Assembly: GCA_900112325.1 (NCBI GenBank)
Contig: FOLJ01000003.1
Location: 1-64,000, forward strand
DNA: 64,000 bases
From: Micromonospora sediminimaris
GTDB lineage: Bacteria; Actinomycetota; Actinomycetes; Mycobacteriales; Micromonosporaceae
Reading direction: 5' to 3'
Shown piece by piece: positions 48,365 through 56,634 of this stretch (its first letter is position 1; each line of letters starts with the position of its first letter). The notes under the pieces are model-generated. The model had not been told where the DNA came from. It did not search any database and saw only the letters and a list, made by a program, of their open reading frames with translations. Made by a program: the position numbers and the translations under genes.

Positions 48365-49510
48365 CTACGGCTCGGCATCGGTGGGTGCCACCGCGGCCGG
48401 ATAGACCCGGGTTTCGGTCGCCTTGACGGCAGCCCAGAGCGTTCGTCCGGGTGCCAGTTGCAGTTGGGCGGCGGCGGCCGGGGTGACGTCGGCCGCCACG
48501 GTGACCGGGCCGTCGAGTTGCACCCGCAGGTTGTCGCCGTGGCGCTGTATCCCGTTGATCGTGACCGGCCAGGTGTTGCGGGGGCTGCCGTCGGGGCGAT
48601 GGGGATGCAGCGCCACGGCCGACGGCGCGAAGGCGACGAAGACGGCACCTACGTGCTGGTCGCCGGTGACGAGGTGGAACCCGTCGGTGAGCCGGACGTG
48701 GTGCCCGTCCGCGTACCCCCGGTAGAGGTTGAGACCGACCAGGCGGGCGACGTAGTCGCTGCGTGGCTGGGCGGTGACGGTGGCGACGTCGCCCTCCTGC
48801 ACCACCTGCCCGTCCTCGATGATGACCAGCCGGTCGGCGAGGACGACGGCGTCGATCGGGTCGTGGGTGACCAGCAGTGTGGCGCCGCGGTGGTTGGCGA
48901 GATGGTGGTGGAGTTGGGCGCGGGTGTCGAGCCGGGTCCGGGCGTCGAGGGCGGCGAGTGGCTCGTCGAGCAGCAGCAGTGCCGGTTCGACGGCGAGGGC
49001 CCGTGCCAGGGCAACCCGCTGGGCCTGCCCGCCGGACAGCTGCCGGGGCTTGCGCCGGGCGTGGTCGGCGAGCCCGACCCGGGCCAGCCAGTCCGCGGCC
49101 CGCTGCCGGGCCCGCTGCCGGTCGAGGCCCTGTCGACGTGGCCCGAACGCGATGTTGTCCAGCGCGGTCAGGTGCGGGAAGAGCAGGTAGTCCTGGAACA
49201 CGACGCCGATCGGGCGCTGCTCGGTCGGCGTCCAGATCCGCCGGCCGGGATGATCCAGGTGGCGGCCGGCGAGGCGGAGGTGCCCGTCGGTGAGCGGGAG
49301 CAGGCCGGCGAAAGCCCGCAGCGCGGTGGTCTTGCCGGCACCGTTCGGCCCGAGGAGTGCGACGACCTCGCCGGGGCGGATGGTCAGCGGCAGGTCGAGT
49401 CGGAAGGTGCCACGGTCCACGACGAGGTGGGCGTCGAGCACCGCGCGTCCGGGTGGTGGATCGCCCGGCGGGCTCGGATGGACGCCGGGGGAGTTCGGAT
49501 CGGTGGTCAC
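48365..49510 (-). CDS. modC: Molybdate ABC transporter ATP-binding protein
   Basis: The 381-residue ATPase has Walker A LLGPNGAGKTTALRAF (about 51-66), Q-loop VVFQDYLLFPHLT, signature RQLSGGQAQRVALARALAVE and Walker B LLLLDEPLAALDAR. Two TOBE-type segments in the C-terminus (about 255-380; FVAFAPSAVALHPHRPDG, LRVQLDGPVTVAADVTP) bind molybdate. GTG 49510 overlaps the ModB stop by 4 nt. The longer frame that appears to continue upstream is out of phase with modB and not real. It is the last gene of the mod operon, convergent with the NACHT gene. Confidence 0.93.
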   Translation of the reverse strand: MTTDPNSPGVHPSPPGDPPPGRAVLDAHLVVDRGTFRLDLPLTIRPGEVVALLGPNGAGKTTALRAFAGLLPLTDGHLRLAGRHLDHPGRRIWTPTEQRPIGVVFQDYLLFPHLTALDNIAFGPRRQGLDRQRARQRAADWLARVGLADHARRKPRQLSGGQAQRVALARALAVEPALLLLDEPLAALDARTRLDTRAQLHHHLANHRGATLLVTHDPIDAVVLADRLVIIEDGQVVQEGDVATVTAQPRSDYVARLVGLNLYRGYADGHHVRLTDGFHLVTGDQHVGAVFVAFAPSAVALHPHRPDGSPRNTWPVTINGIQRHGDNLRVQLDGPVTVAADVTPAAAAQLQLAPGRTLWAAVKATETRVYPAAVAPTDAEP

Positions 49511-50352
49511 GAGTTGCCGAGCCATCGGTCGCGGAGGCTGGCCAGGATCACCACCGAGACGGTGAGCAGGACGAGACTGAGCACGATCGCCGCCTCCAGG
49601 TCGGTTTCGAGGGCGAGGTACACCGCGAGCGGCATGGTCTGGGTACGGCCGGGGAAGTTGCCGGCGAAGGTGATGGTGGCGCCGAACTCGCCGAGCGCCC
49701 GGGCCCAGCACAGCACCGCTCCGGCGGCGATGCCCGGGGCGACCAACGGGAGCGTGACGTGGGTGAAGGTGGTCCACCGGCCCGCGCCGAGGGTCGCCGC
49801 CGCCTCCTCGTACCGGACGTCCGCGCCGCGCAGCGCGCCCTCGACGGCGATCACCAGGAAGGGCATTGCGACGAAGGCCTCGGCGAGCACCACACCGGTC
49901 GTGGTGAACGGCAGGGTGAACCCGAAGGTGCTGTCGAGCCAGCCGCCGAGGATGCCCCGCCGGCCGAAGACGAGCAGCAGAGCCACGCCACCGACCACCG
50001 GCGGCAGCACCAGCGGCACGGTGATCAGGGCACGCACGAGGCGGCGGCCCGGGAAGTCGATGCGGGCGAGCAGCCAGGCCAGGGGCACCCCGAGGACGAG
50101 GCAGAGCAGCGTGGCGAGGGTGGCCGCCTGTACGGACAGCCGCAGCGCGGTGAGCACCCCCGGCTCGGTCAGGCGCTGTGGGAGGGTGCTCCACGGCGTA
50201 CGGACCAGCAGACCTGCCAGCGGAAGCACCAGGAAGAGCAGGCCGAGGGCGGCGGGCAGCAGCAACGCGACGGGTACCCGACCGGTGCGCCTGGCTCGTG
50301 GAGGTGGCGTGGACCGGGCGGGCGCGACGGTCACCTGGTCAGGCCGGGGCAT
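49507..50352 (-). CDS. modB: Molybdate ABC transporter permease
   Basis: The 281-residue inner-membrane protein has about six helices and the binding-protein-dependent transport signature in EEAAATLGAGRWTTFTHVTL-PL, the EAA loop that contacts ModC. ARALGEFGATITFAGNFPGR is the strongly conserved molybdate/sulfate permease motif. ATG 50352 is used. It overlaps modC by 4 nt and follows modA by 3 nt, so the three form one transcript. Confidence 0.95.
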   Translation of the reverse strand: MPRPDQVTVAPARSTPPPRARRTGRVPVALLLPAALGLLFLVLPLAGLLVRTPWSTLPQRLTEPGVLTALRLSVQAATLATLLCLVLGVPLAWLLARIDFPGRRLVRALITVPLVLPPVVGGVALLLVFGRRGILGGWLDSTFGFTLPFTTTGVVLAEAFVAMPFLVIAVEGALRGADVRYEEAAATLGAGRWTTFTHVTLPLVAPGIAAGAVLCWARALGEFGATITFAGNFPGRTQTMPLAVYLALETDLEAAIVLSLVLLTVSVVILASLRDRWLGNS

Positions 50353-50355
50353 CTG

Positions 50356-51138
50356 CTACGGAGCCTGGAATCCGGCGGCGGCGAGGACGGCCTGGCCCGG
50401 CCCGGAGAGCACCTGCTCGACGAACGCCCGGGCGGCCGGCTGATTCGGGGCGTTCTTCAGCACGACGATCGGATAGTCGTTTATCGCCCCGGCCGATTCG
50501 GGGAACTCGATGCCATCCACGTCCTCGTCGGCGGCCCGTACGTCGGAGCGATACACAAGTGCCGCGTCGACCTCGCCCAGCCGTACCTTGGACAGGGCCG
50601 CCTTGACGTCCTGTTCCATCGTGACCGGGGTGAGTTTCGTCCCGGCGGCGGCCAGGACCTTCGCCGCCGCCGCGCCACAGGGGACCTGTTCGGCACAGAG
50701 CGCGACCTTGACGCCCGGCTGGGTCAGGTCGGCCAGGCCGTTCACCCCGCCCGGGTTGCCGTCCGGTACCGCGATCACGAGCTGGTTGCGGACGAGGATG
50801 CGCGGGTTGCCGTCGCCGTTGCCGGCGTCGATGACGGTCGTCATGTTCGCGGGAGAGGCGGAGGCGAAGACGTCCGCCGGGGCACCCTGGTTAATCTGGT
50901 TCGCGAGGGCGGAGCTGCCGGCGAAGCTGAAGGTGACCCGTACGCCGGGATTCGCCGTCTCGAAGTCCTCGCCGATCCGGGTGAACGACTCGGTGAGCGA
51001 CGCGGCGGCGAACACCGTGACGTCACCGGTCAAGGCACCGCCCGGCGGTCGCGGGTCGGTGGTCCCGCCACTGCCGCAGCCGGCCAGCGCGACCGTCGTC
51101 ATCGCGGCGGCTAACAGGGCCAGGCGTCGGGCCGTCAC
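50356..51138 (-). CDS. modA: Molybdate-binding lipoprotein
   Basis: The 260-residue solute-binding protein has a lipoprotein signal (LLAAAMTTVALAGC, lipobox LAGC). The mature part shows the ModA pattern: VTVFAAASLTESFTRIGEDF, FSFAGSSALANQINQGAPAD, VFASASPANMTTVIDAGNGD, NQLVIAVPDGNPGG, and DAALVYRSDVRAADEDVDGI. It captures molybdate outside the membrane for ModBC. GTG 51138 overlaps the stop of the regulator gene by 4 nt. Confidence 0.94.
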   Translation of the reverse strand: MTARRLALLAAAMTTVALAGCGSGGTTDPRPPGGALTGDVTVFAAASLTESFTRIGEDFETANPGVRVTFSFAGSSALANQINQGAPADVFASASPANMTTVIDAGNGDGNPRILVRNQLVIAVPDGNPGGVNGLADLTQPGVKVALCAEQVPCGAAAAKVLAAAGTKLTPVTMEQDVKAALSKVRLGEVDAALVYRSDVRAADEDVDGIEFPESAGAINDYPIVVLKNAPNQPAARAFVEQVLSGPGQAVLAAAGFQAP

Positions 51139-51554
51139 GAGCCGCTACTCCGGTCCGCGTTGGTCGGCGGTCGCTCCACGACGACGGTGGTCGACTTGAT
51201 CACCGCGATCGCCACCGAACCGACCGACAGTCCCAGGTCGTCGACGGCCTCGCGGCTCATCAGCGACACCACCCGGAACGGGCCGGCCTGAATGTCCACC
51301 TGGGCCATCACGGCGTCCTTGAGCACGGCGGTGACGATCCCCCGGAGCCGGTTACGGGCCGAGGACTCGTCGGCCCGATCGACCGGGTCGTCGGACCGCG
51401 CCCGGACGAAGGCGGCCAGATCGACGCCGTGGACCAGTCGATGTCCCTGCTCGTCGCGGGTGGCGGCGAGACGACCGGCATCCACCCAGCGCCGCACCGT
51501 GTCCGCGCTGACCCCCAGCAGCTCGGCCGCCTCGCTCATGCGGAACATCGTCAC
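51135..51554 (-). CDS. HTH-TOBE molybdenum-responsive regulator, ModE-like
   Basis: The 139-residue protein joins an excisionase/MerR-like helix-turn-helix (MSEAAELLGVSADTVRRWVD, about 6-25, then AGRLAATRDEQGHR) to a single TOBE/MOP domain (about 68-130; VTAVLKDAVMAQVDIQAGPF, REAVDDLGLSVGSVAIAVIK) that binds molybdate. It is first in the mod operon and probably controls it. GTG 51554 lies 7 nt after a TAGGGT hexamer (51562-51567 on the minus strand), fitting a leaderless mRNA; ATG 51548 is the alternative. Confidence 0.85.
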   Translation of the reverse strand: MTMFRMSEAAELLGVSADTVRRWVDAGRLAATRDEQGHRLVHGVDLAAFVRARSDDPVDRADESSARNRLRGIVTAVLKDAVMAQVDIQAGPFRVVSLMSREAVDDLGLSVGSVAIAVIKSTTVVVERPPTNADRSSGS

Positions 51555-51670
51555 GGCGCTCACCCTACGCCATGCAGCTACGAGCCTGGGGATAGGGAAG
51601 CCATCGAATCTGCGGGCCGCGCGCCGCCTTTCAAATTGCAGCTGCGGTTCGTCGAGGTCGTCGGCGCTCG

Positions 51671-52492
51671 TCAGTGGTGGTCGCAGCGGTGGTGGAACAG
51701 CACCGGATGCAGCCGGTCCAGGAGGTCCTGCTGACCGTCGAGCGGCGGGGTGAAGCAGAGCCGGTAACAGGCGGTCGCGTCGCCGTCGGGAACGGAGACG
51801 AGCAGCCCGTACCGGTCGAGCCGCAGCGGGCACGGCAGGCAGTCGGCCGGCAGGTCGACACCCGAGGCGACCAGCTGCCGCCGCAGGAACGGGTAGAGCT
51901 GCGGGCCGTGATGGTCGACCAGATCGACCAGGAACGGGCGTTCCATCGCTGCCACCGGATCCGGGTCGGCACTGCGATAGTCGGCGAGACCGATCGGGAG
52001 TTCGTCGTGCCGGCCAACCGACGAGCCGTCGGTGACCGGGCCATCCAGCCAGCCGGAGGTCGCGGGCGCAGGCGGCCGGCGGGCCTCGTGCGGTTCGGCC
52101 CGCCGGGGGAGCAGCGTGACGCGGCTCGGTACGACCTCGACGATGACGGTGTGGTGGCCGACGTCGAGCAGGTCGGGATCGGGCAGGGTGACGGCGATCG
52201 AGTCGGCGGCGGTCCGGGCCGCGTTTCCACCGAGCGGGGTTGCCCGACCGCTCACCCGGACCTGGCCCCAACCGGGCGAGAACGGCAGCGGTGGTTCGTC
52301 GGCGATCTGCACGCACACGTCGTGGGGCCCGGTGGCGAGCGGGTCGCCACGGTGACAGAGCAGCAGGACGCGGCCGTCGTCGTCGGCGCCGTGCCGTACT
52401 CCCGTGACCGGGGAAAGGTCTTCCGCCACGACTGTGGCCGGGGTGGTGCTGCTGACCAGAGTACGGGCCAGTTCTGCTCGGCTGGGCTGCAT
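51671..52492 (-). CDS. DUF2470 domain protein
   Basis: The 273-residue protein has an N-terminal split-barrel part (LARTLVSSTTPATVVAEDLS ... VLLLCHRGDPLATGPHDVCV), a middle region and a C-terminal DUF2470-like domain (MERPFLVDLVDHHGPQLYPF, CLPCPLRLDRYGLLVSVPDG). DUF2470 also forms the C-terminus of HugZ-type haem-utilisation proteins. It follows a second DUF2470 gene by 43 bp on the same strand, both downstream of an iron box. A role in iron or haem handling is inferred. ATG 52492 follows CGGAGCC. Confidence 0.75.
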   Translation of the reverse strand: MQPSRAELARTLVSSTTPATVVAEDLSPVTGVRHGADDDGRVLLLCHRGDPLATGPHDVCVQIADEPPLPFSPGWGQVRVSGRATPLGGNAARTAADSIAVTLPDPDLLDVGHHTVIVEVVPSRVTLLPRRAEPHEARRPPAPATSGWLDGPVTDGSSVGRHDELPIGLADYRSADPDPVAAMERPFLVDLVDHHGPQLYPFLRRQLVASGVDLPADCLPCPLRLDRYGLLVSVPDGDATACYRLCFTPPLDGQQDLLDRLHPVLFHHRCDHH

Positions 52493-52535
52493 GGAGGCTC
52501 CGTTCGTGAAGGTGGGTCGGGGCGGCGGCGGTGCG

Positions 52536-53246
52536 CTACCGGTGGGAGGTGACGCAGGCCCGGCAGGACGGGTGGGCGCCGATCAGACCGGCCAGGTGTG
52601 CGACCGCGTCCCGGAGCCCGTCGGCCGGGCTGACGAAGGCGATCCGCGCGTCCCGATGGTGTGTCGGCAGCTCCAGGCGCAGCACGATCCCGTACCGGTC
52701 GAGTCGTAGTGGGTGGACGGATCGGGCGTCGACGCCGAGGCCGGCGGCGGCCTGCCGGCCCAGGCGTCGCACCGCGTCCGGATGCCGGTGCAGGTGGCGC
52801 AGCAGTTCCGCCTCGTGCGCGGCGAGTGGATCGGGACGTGCGCCGGCCAGTGTGTCCGGATCCACGCTGGCGTCGCCGTCGGGGTCGATGAGATCGGCGC
52901 TGGCCAGGTCGAGCCGGGCGGTCACCTCGCCGCCGTCGAGTTCGTCGAGGGTGAGCCAGCCGGACAGGGTGGCGCGGGCGCGGACCCGATCGCGTACGGG
53001 AAGCGGCACGAGATCGGTCAGTTCGATCTGTGCGGGTGTCTCGCCCAGGTCGAGCAACTGCCGGGCCACCTCGGTCCGGGCGGGCAGGGCGAGTCGCAGC
53101 CGCCCGTCGGCGGCGACGGTGTGCCGACCGACCAGATTCGCGCGGTGCGTGGGGGTACGCAGGGTCAGTGACCCGGTGCCGGCGAGCAGCGTACGCAGCC
53201 GTTCCGCCGGGGTGCTGGTCGTCACCGCCGGGAGTACCTTGCCCAA
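52536..53246 (-). CDS. DUF2470 domain protein, iron-boxed
   Basis: The product of about 236 residues shares the split-barrel plus DUF2470 layout of its neighbour: GSLTLRTPTHRANLVGRHTV, RVRARATLSGWLTLDELDGG, AHEAELLRHLHRHPDAVRRL and HPLRLDRYGIVLRLELPTHH. The last motif pair matches the neighbour's CPLRLDRYGLLVSVPDG, so they are paralogues. I placed the start at TTG 53246 because GGAGG lies 8 nt upstream. GTG 53255 overlaps that ribosome site, and GTG 53225 is also possible. The iron box 15 bp further upstream should repress both genes when iron is plentiful. Confidence 0.72.
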   Translation of the reverse strand: MGKVLPAVTTSTPAERLRTLLAGTGSLTLRTPTHRANLVGRHTVAADGRLRLALPARTEVARQLLDLGETPAQIELTDLVPLPVRDRVRARATLSGWLTLDELDGGEVTARLDLASADLIDPDGDASVDPDTLAGARPDPLAAHEAELLRHLHRHPDAVRRLGRQAAAGLGVDARSVHPLRLDRYGIVLRLELPTHHRDARIAFVSPADGLRDAVAHLAGLIGAHPSCRACVTSHR

Positions 53247-53260
53247 CGTTGCCACCTCCG

Positions 53261-53280
53261 TTTAGGTTAGCCTAACCTTA
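53261..53280. promoter_or_regulatory. Iron box between DUF2470 and S4 genes
   Basis: TTTAGGTTAGCCTAACCTTA contains the perfect odd palindrome AGGTTAG-C-CTAACCT, very close to the DmdR/IdeR consensus TTAGGTTAGSCTAACCTAA. The two divergent genes start within about 50 bp of each other, so one bound dimer pair would cover both promoters. Confidence 0.88.
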
Positions 53281-53294
53281 CTAGAGAGGTGATG

Positions 53295-53903
53295 ATGAAC
53301 CAGTCCCGCCCTAAGATCAAGCGCTCCCGCCGGCTCGGCATCCCGCTGACGCCCAAGTGCGTGCGCTACTTCGAGCGACGGCCGTACCCGCCGGGAGTCC
53401 ACGGTCGCTCGCGGACCAAGGAGAGCGACTACAAGGTCCGCCTGCTGGAGAAGCAGCGTCTGAAGGCCCAGTACGACCTTCGGGAACGTCAGCTCCGGCG
53501 GGCGTTCGACCGGGCGGTGCGTCGCCCGGGCAAGACCGGCGAGGAGCTGGTGATCGACCTGGAGAGCCGTCTCGACGCGCTCGTCCTGCGGGCCGGCTTC
53601 GCCCGCACCATCTACCAGGCCCGCCAGGCTGTCAGCCATGGGCATGTGAACGTCAACGGCCGGCGGGTCGACCGGCCGTCCGCCCGACTGAGCCCCGGTG
53701 ACGTGCTCGCGGTACGCGAGGGCAGCCGCGCCAAGACGCCCTTCGTCGTCGCCGCGGCCGGCACCCACGCCCCGCAGCGCCCGGCCGCGTACCTCGACGT
53801 CGACCTGTCCGGGTTGACCGCGCGGCTGGCCCGACTGCCGCACCGCGCCGAGGTGCCGGTCCGCTGCGACGAGCAACTGGTCGTGGAGTACTACTCGCGC
53901 TGA
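53295..53903 (+). CDS. rpsD: 30S ribosomal protein S4, zinc-free type
   Basis: The 202-residue protein is an S4 homologue: [40 protein letters not shown] and the S4 RNA-binding domain [35 protein letters not shown]. Only one cysteine lies in the N-terminal region ([12 protein letters not shown]), so the four-cysteine zinc knuckle of many S4 proteins is absent. It resembles the stand-alone S4 of Streptomyces. ATG 53295 follows GAGAGG. An iron box lies 15-34 bp upstream. It is not in a ribosomal operon; whether it is the sole S4 or a paralogue cannot be seen here. Confidence 0.9.
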   Translation: MNQSRPKIKRSRRLGIPLTPKCVRYFERRPYPPGVHGRSRTKESDYKVRLLEKQRLKAQYDLRERQLRRAFDRAVRRPGKTGEELVIDLESRLDALVLRAGFARTIYQARQAVSHGHVNVNGRRVDRPSARLSPGDVLAVREGSRAKTPFVVAAAGTHAPQRPAAYLDVDLSGLTARLARLPHRAEVPVRCDEQLVVEYYSR

Positions 53904-53914
53904 ACCCTGCACCG

Positions 53915-53962
53915 CCGCCCGGCCGGCTCCCCGCCTTCAGTGGAGGCGGAGCCGTCCGGGTT
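53915..53962 (+). terminator. Imperfect terminator hairpin after S4 gene
   Basis: CCCGGCCGGCTCC and GGAGCCGTCCGGG pair with GCCT/AGGC inside, shortly after the S4 stop. There are several mismatches and no T run. Confidence 0.45.
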
Positions 53963-54049
53963 CGGTGACCGGTCCCTTCTGGACCCACCTGCGCCGGGTT
54001 GGCGGCGGCGCTGTTTCACGAATATTTCGGATCGATCTCGACCAAGGTA

Positions 54050-54078
54050 TTGACGATCTATGTTAGCGCTAACAGCAT
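54050..54078 (+). promoter_or_regulatory. Promoter with LacI-type operator upstream of GH43 gene
   Basis: TGTTAGCGCTAACA (54061-54074) is a perfect 14-bp palindrome of the LacI/GalR type. It sits in the spacer of TTGACG (54050-54055), 17 bp, CAGCAT (54073-54078), so a bound repressor would block the polymerase. No LacI-type gene is in the window. Confidence 0.65.
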
Positions 54079-54114
54079 AGAGGCTCCCGTACCACTCGCG
54101 TCTGGAGCCCCGCC

Positions 54115-56538
54115 ATGCAGGTGTCTGCCGGCCCTCCTGCCCCACGCCCGCCACGACGAATCCCACTGGTCACGGCCGGCGTGCTGCTCTGCGCCGCCGC
54201 GATCTCCCCAGGCGGCGTGGCGCACGCGGCCGACGAGTGGGCCCCACCGTCGTCGTACACCTCGACCGACCGCGGGGACGGCACCTACAGTGTGCCGCTG
54301 CTGCGCTCCGACGTGCCGGACATCAGCGTGGAACGGGTGCCGGCGGCCGAGAACGACGAGGGTCGCGACGTCTACTACATGATCAGCACCACGATGCACC
54401 TCAGCCCGGGTGCGCCGATCATGAAGTCCTACGACCTCGTGAACTGGGAGATCGTCAACTACGTGTTCAACCGGGCGAGCGTCGGCGACTCGTTCTCGTT
54501 ACGCAACGGGCAGAACTCGTACGGGCAGGGCCAGTGGGCCTCGTCCCTGCGCCACCACGACGGCGTCTTCTACGTCGCGTTCAACACCAACAACCTCGGC
54601 GGCGCGTACATCTACCGCACCGACGACATCGAGAACGGGGCGTGGCAGCGCACGGCGCTGGGCCGGGGCCTGCACGATCCCTCGCTCTTCTTCGACCTCG
54701 ACGGCACGCCGTACATCTTCTACGGTTCCGGCGGGACCAGCGCGGTACGGCTCAACGCCGACCTGACCGAGATCACCGCGGACTACCCGAACATCTTCAC
54801 CGCGGGCGACTACGCCGGTCAGCCGTTCATCGGCGGGTTGTTCGAGGGGGCCCAGTTCTACCACATCGACGGTTGGTACTACGCGGTCATCATCACCTGG
54901 CCCTCCGGCCAGGGCCGGCAGGTCGTCATGTTCCGCTCCCGCGAACTGCTCGGCCGCTACACCTCGACCGGCGGCGTGAACACCTACGAGGCGCGCGGCG
55001 TGCTCAACTCCAACGGATTCGCGCAGGGCAGCCTGGTGCCGATCACCCGCGACGGCGGGACGACGGACTGGTACGGCATGTTCTTCCGGGACACCTTCCC
55101 GATCGGCCGCATCCCGGCGCTCATCCCCGCCACCTGGTCAGACGGCTGGCCGACCTTCGGGGCCAACGGGGTCGTGGCGGTGGACGGCACCTTCGCCAAA
55201 CCGATCCGGCTCAGCCCCGCCGAGGAACTGTTCGCCCGGCAGCAGAGCATCGTGGTCTCCGACGACTTCGCCAACGACGCGTCGCACAAGCCCTACCTGG
55301 ACGAAGAGTGGACGCCGCCGCCGGGAAGCGCGGAGGAGATCGCGCCGAACGGGTCGCGGCTGGACCTGGCGTGGCAATGGAACCACGCCCCGGACAACCG
55401 GTTCTGGTCGCTGACCGACCGCGCCGGATGGCTGCGACTCACCGCCGGCAAGGTCGTCACCGGCGACTACGTCTACACCAAGCTCGCCAACCGCGCCGAG
55501 CTGGCCTGGTTCGAGGAGGCCCGCAACACCCTGTCGCAGCGGACGTTCGGACCACGGCAGTCGGTGGAAACCAGAATGGACATCTCCGGGATGAAGGACG
55601 GCGACGTCGCCGGTCTGGCCGCCTACAACCGCGGTTTCTCGTACGTCGCGGTCAAGCGGACCGGTGGCGTCAACACCATCGGCGTGGTGAACCGGGGCCA
55701 ACCGTTCGCGGTCGACCTGGACCAGGCGACGCTGGAGAACTTCCTGCCGGGCAGCACAGTGCCGCTGGGCGACGCCACCGAGGTGCACCTGAAGGCGGAC
55801 CTCGACTTCGCCTCGCCCACCGGTCAGCTCTGGACGACCTTCCACTACAGCCTCGACGGGCGTCAGTGGTCCCAACTGGGCAGCCGGGTCGGCCCGCAGA
55901 CGCTGGACGGCAGTCTCGCCCACTTCATGGGGCACCGGGTCGGCCTGTTCAACTACGCGACCCAGCAGACCGGCGGGCACGTCGACTTCGACCACTTCCT
56001 GCTCAGCGACACGCTGACAGCCCAGGGCCGACCACTGGACACCAGCCGGCTGGACGCCGCCATCGCGTACGCCGGGTCGCTGAACGAGGCCGACCATCCC
56101 GCCGACGCCTGGGCCGTCATGCTCGCCCGGCTGGCCGAGGCGCAGGCGGCGCGGGCCGACGGGTTCGGCACCCAGAACCAGATCGACGCCCCCGAGCGGG
56201 CGCTGACCTACCAGCTCGCCCGGCTCGGCGTACTCCGGGCCGACCGGGTCGAGGTGCCGGTGACCGTGAACGCGCAGGCGCGCTGCGTCGGTGGCAGCGC
56301 GTACGTGGCCGTGCAGGCCCGTAACGACCATGACGCGCCGGTCGACATCGTGCTGGAGACCGCGTACGGCCAGCGGTCGGTCCCGGACGTCGCGCCCGGC
56401 GCCCACGCCTACCAGCAGTTCAACACCCGTGCCCCGGCGGTGTCCGCCGGCACCGTGACCGTCCGGGTCACCGGGTCGGTCGACGGACGCACGGTGACCA
56501 CCGTGCGTACCGCGAACCACCCGGCTGCGGACTGCTGA
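54115..56538 (+). CDS. Secreted GH43 glycosidase with beta-sandwich and C-terminal accessory module
   Basis: The 807-residue exported enzyme has a signal peptide (about 1-40, ending GGVAHAADE). The GH43 five-blade propeller part (about 50-370) contains DISVERVPAAENDEGRDVYY, ASSLRHHDGVFYVAFNTNN, LHDPSLFFDLDGTPYIFYG (general-acid-side Asp strand) and LFEGAQFYHIDGWYYAVII. A concanavalin-like beta-xylosidase C2 domain (about 385-640; DEEWTPPPGSAEEI, LFNYATQQTGGHVDFDHFLL) follows, then a helical stretch and a C-terminal module of about 95 residues shared with the next gene. The likely target is xylan or arabinoxylan side chains. A LacI-type site controls it. Confidence 0.88.
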   Translation: MQVSAGPPAPRPPRRIPLVTAGVLLCAAAISPGGVAHAADEWAPPSSYTSTDRGDGTYSVPLLRSDVPDISVERVPAAENDEGRDVYYMISTTMHLSPGAPIMKSYDLVNWEIVNYVFNRASVGDSFSLRNGQNSYGQGQWASSLRHHDGVFYVAFNTNNLGGAYIYRTDDIENGAWQRTALGRGLHDPSLFFDLDGTPYIFYGSGGTSAVRLNADLTEITADYPNIFTAGDYAGQPFIGGLFEGAQFYHIDGWYYAVIITWPSGQGRQVVMFRSRELLGRYTSTGGVNTYEARGVLNSNGFAQGSLVPITRDGGTTDWYGMFFRDTFPIGRIPALIPATWSDGWPTFGANGVVAVDGTFAKPIRLSPAEELFARQQSIVVSDDFANDASHKPYLDEEWTPPPGSAEEIAPNGSRLDLAWQWNHAPDNRFWSLTDRAGWLRLTAGKVVTGDYVYTKLANRAELAWFEEARNTLSQRTFGPRQSVETRMDISGMKDGDVAGLAAYNRGFSYVAVKRTGGVNTIGVVNRGQPFAVDLDQATLENFLPGSTVPLGDATEVHLKADLDFASPTGQLWTTFHYSLDGRQWSQLGSRVGPQTLDGSLAHFMGHRVGLFNYATQQTGGHVDFDHFLLSDTLTAQGRPLDTSRLDAAIAYAGSLNEADHPADAWAVMLARLAEAQAARADGFGTQNQIDAPERALTYQLARLGVLRADRVEVPVTVNAQARCVGGSAYVAVQARNDHDAPVDIVLETAYGQRSVPDVAPGAHAYQQFNTRAPAVSAGTVTVRVTGSVDGRTVTTVRTANHPAADC

Positions 56539-56634
56539 CCCGCCCCGTCCCGACGACCAGGACGGCTGGACCGGCACGGGCCGGCCGTCGGCGCCGAACC
56601 CCCGGATCCACCGCAGTGATCAAGGAGGATGTCA

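Noticed and set aside
49511..50194. Long N-terminal extension of ModC
   Set aside because: It reads across modB in another frame as Arg/Ala-rich noise. ModC starts at GTG 49510 with a normal ABC N-terminus.
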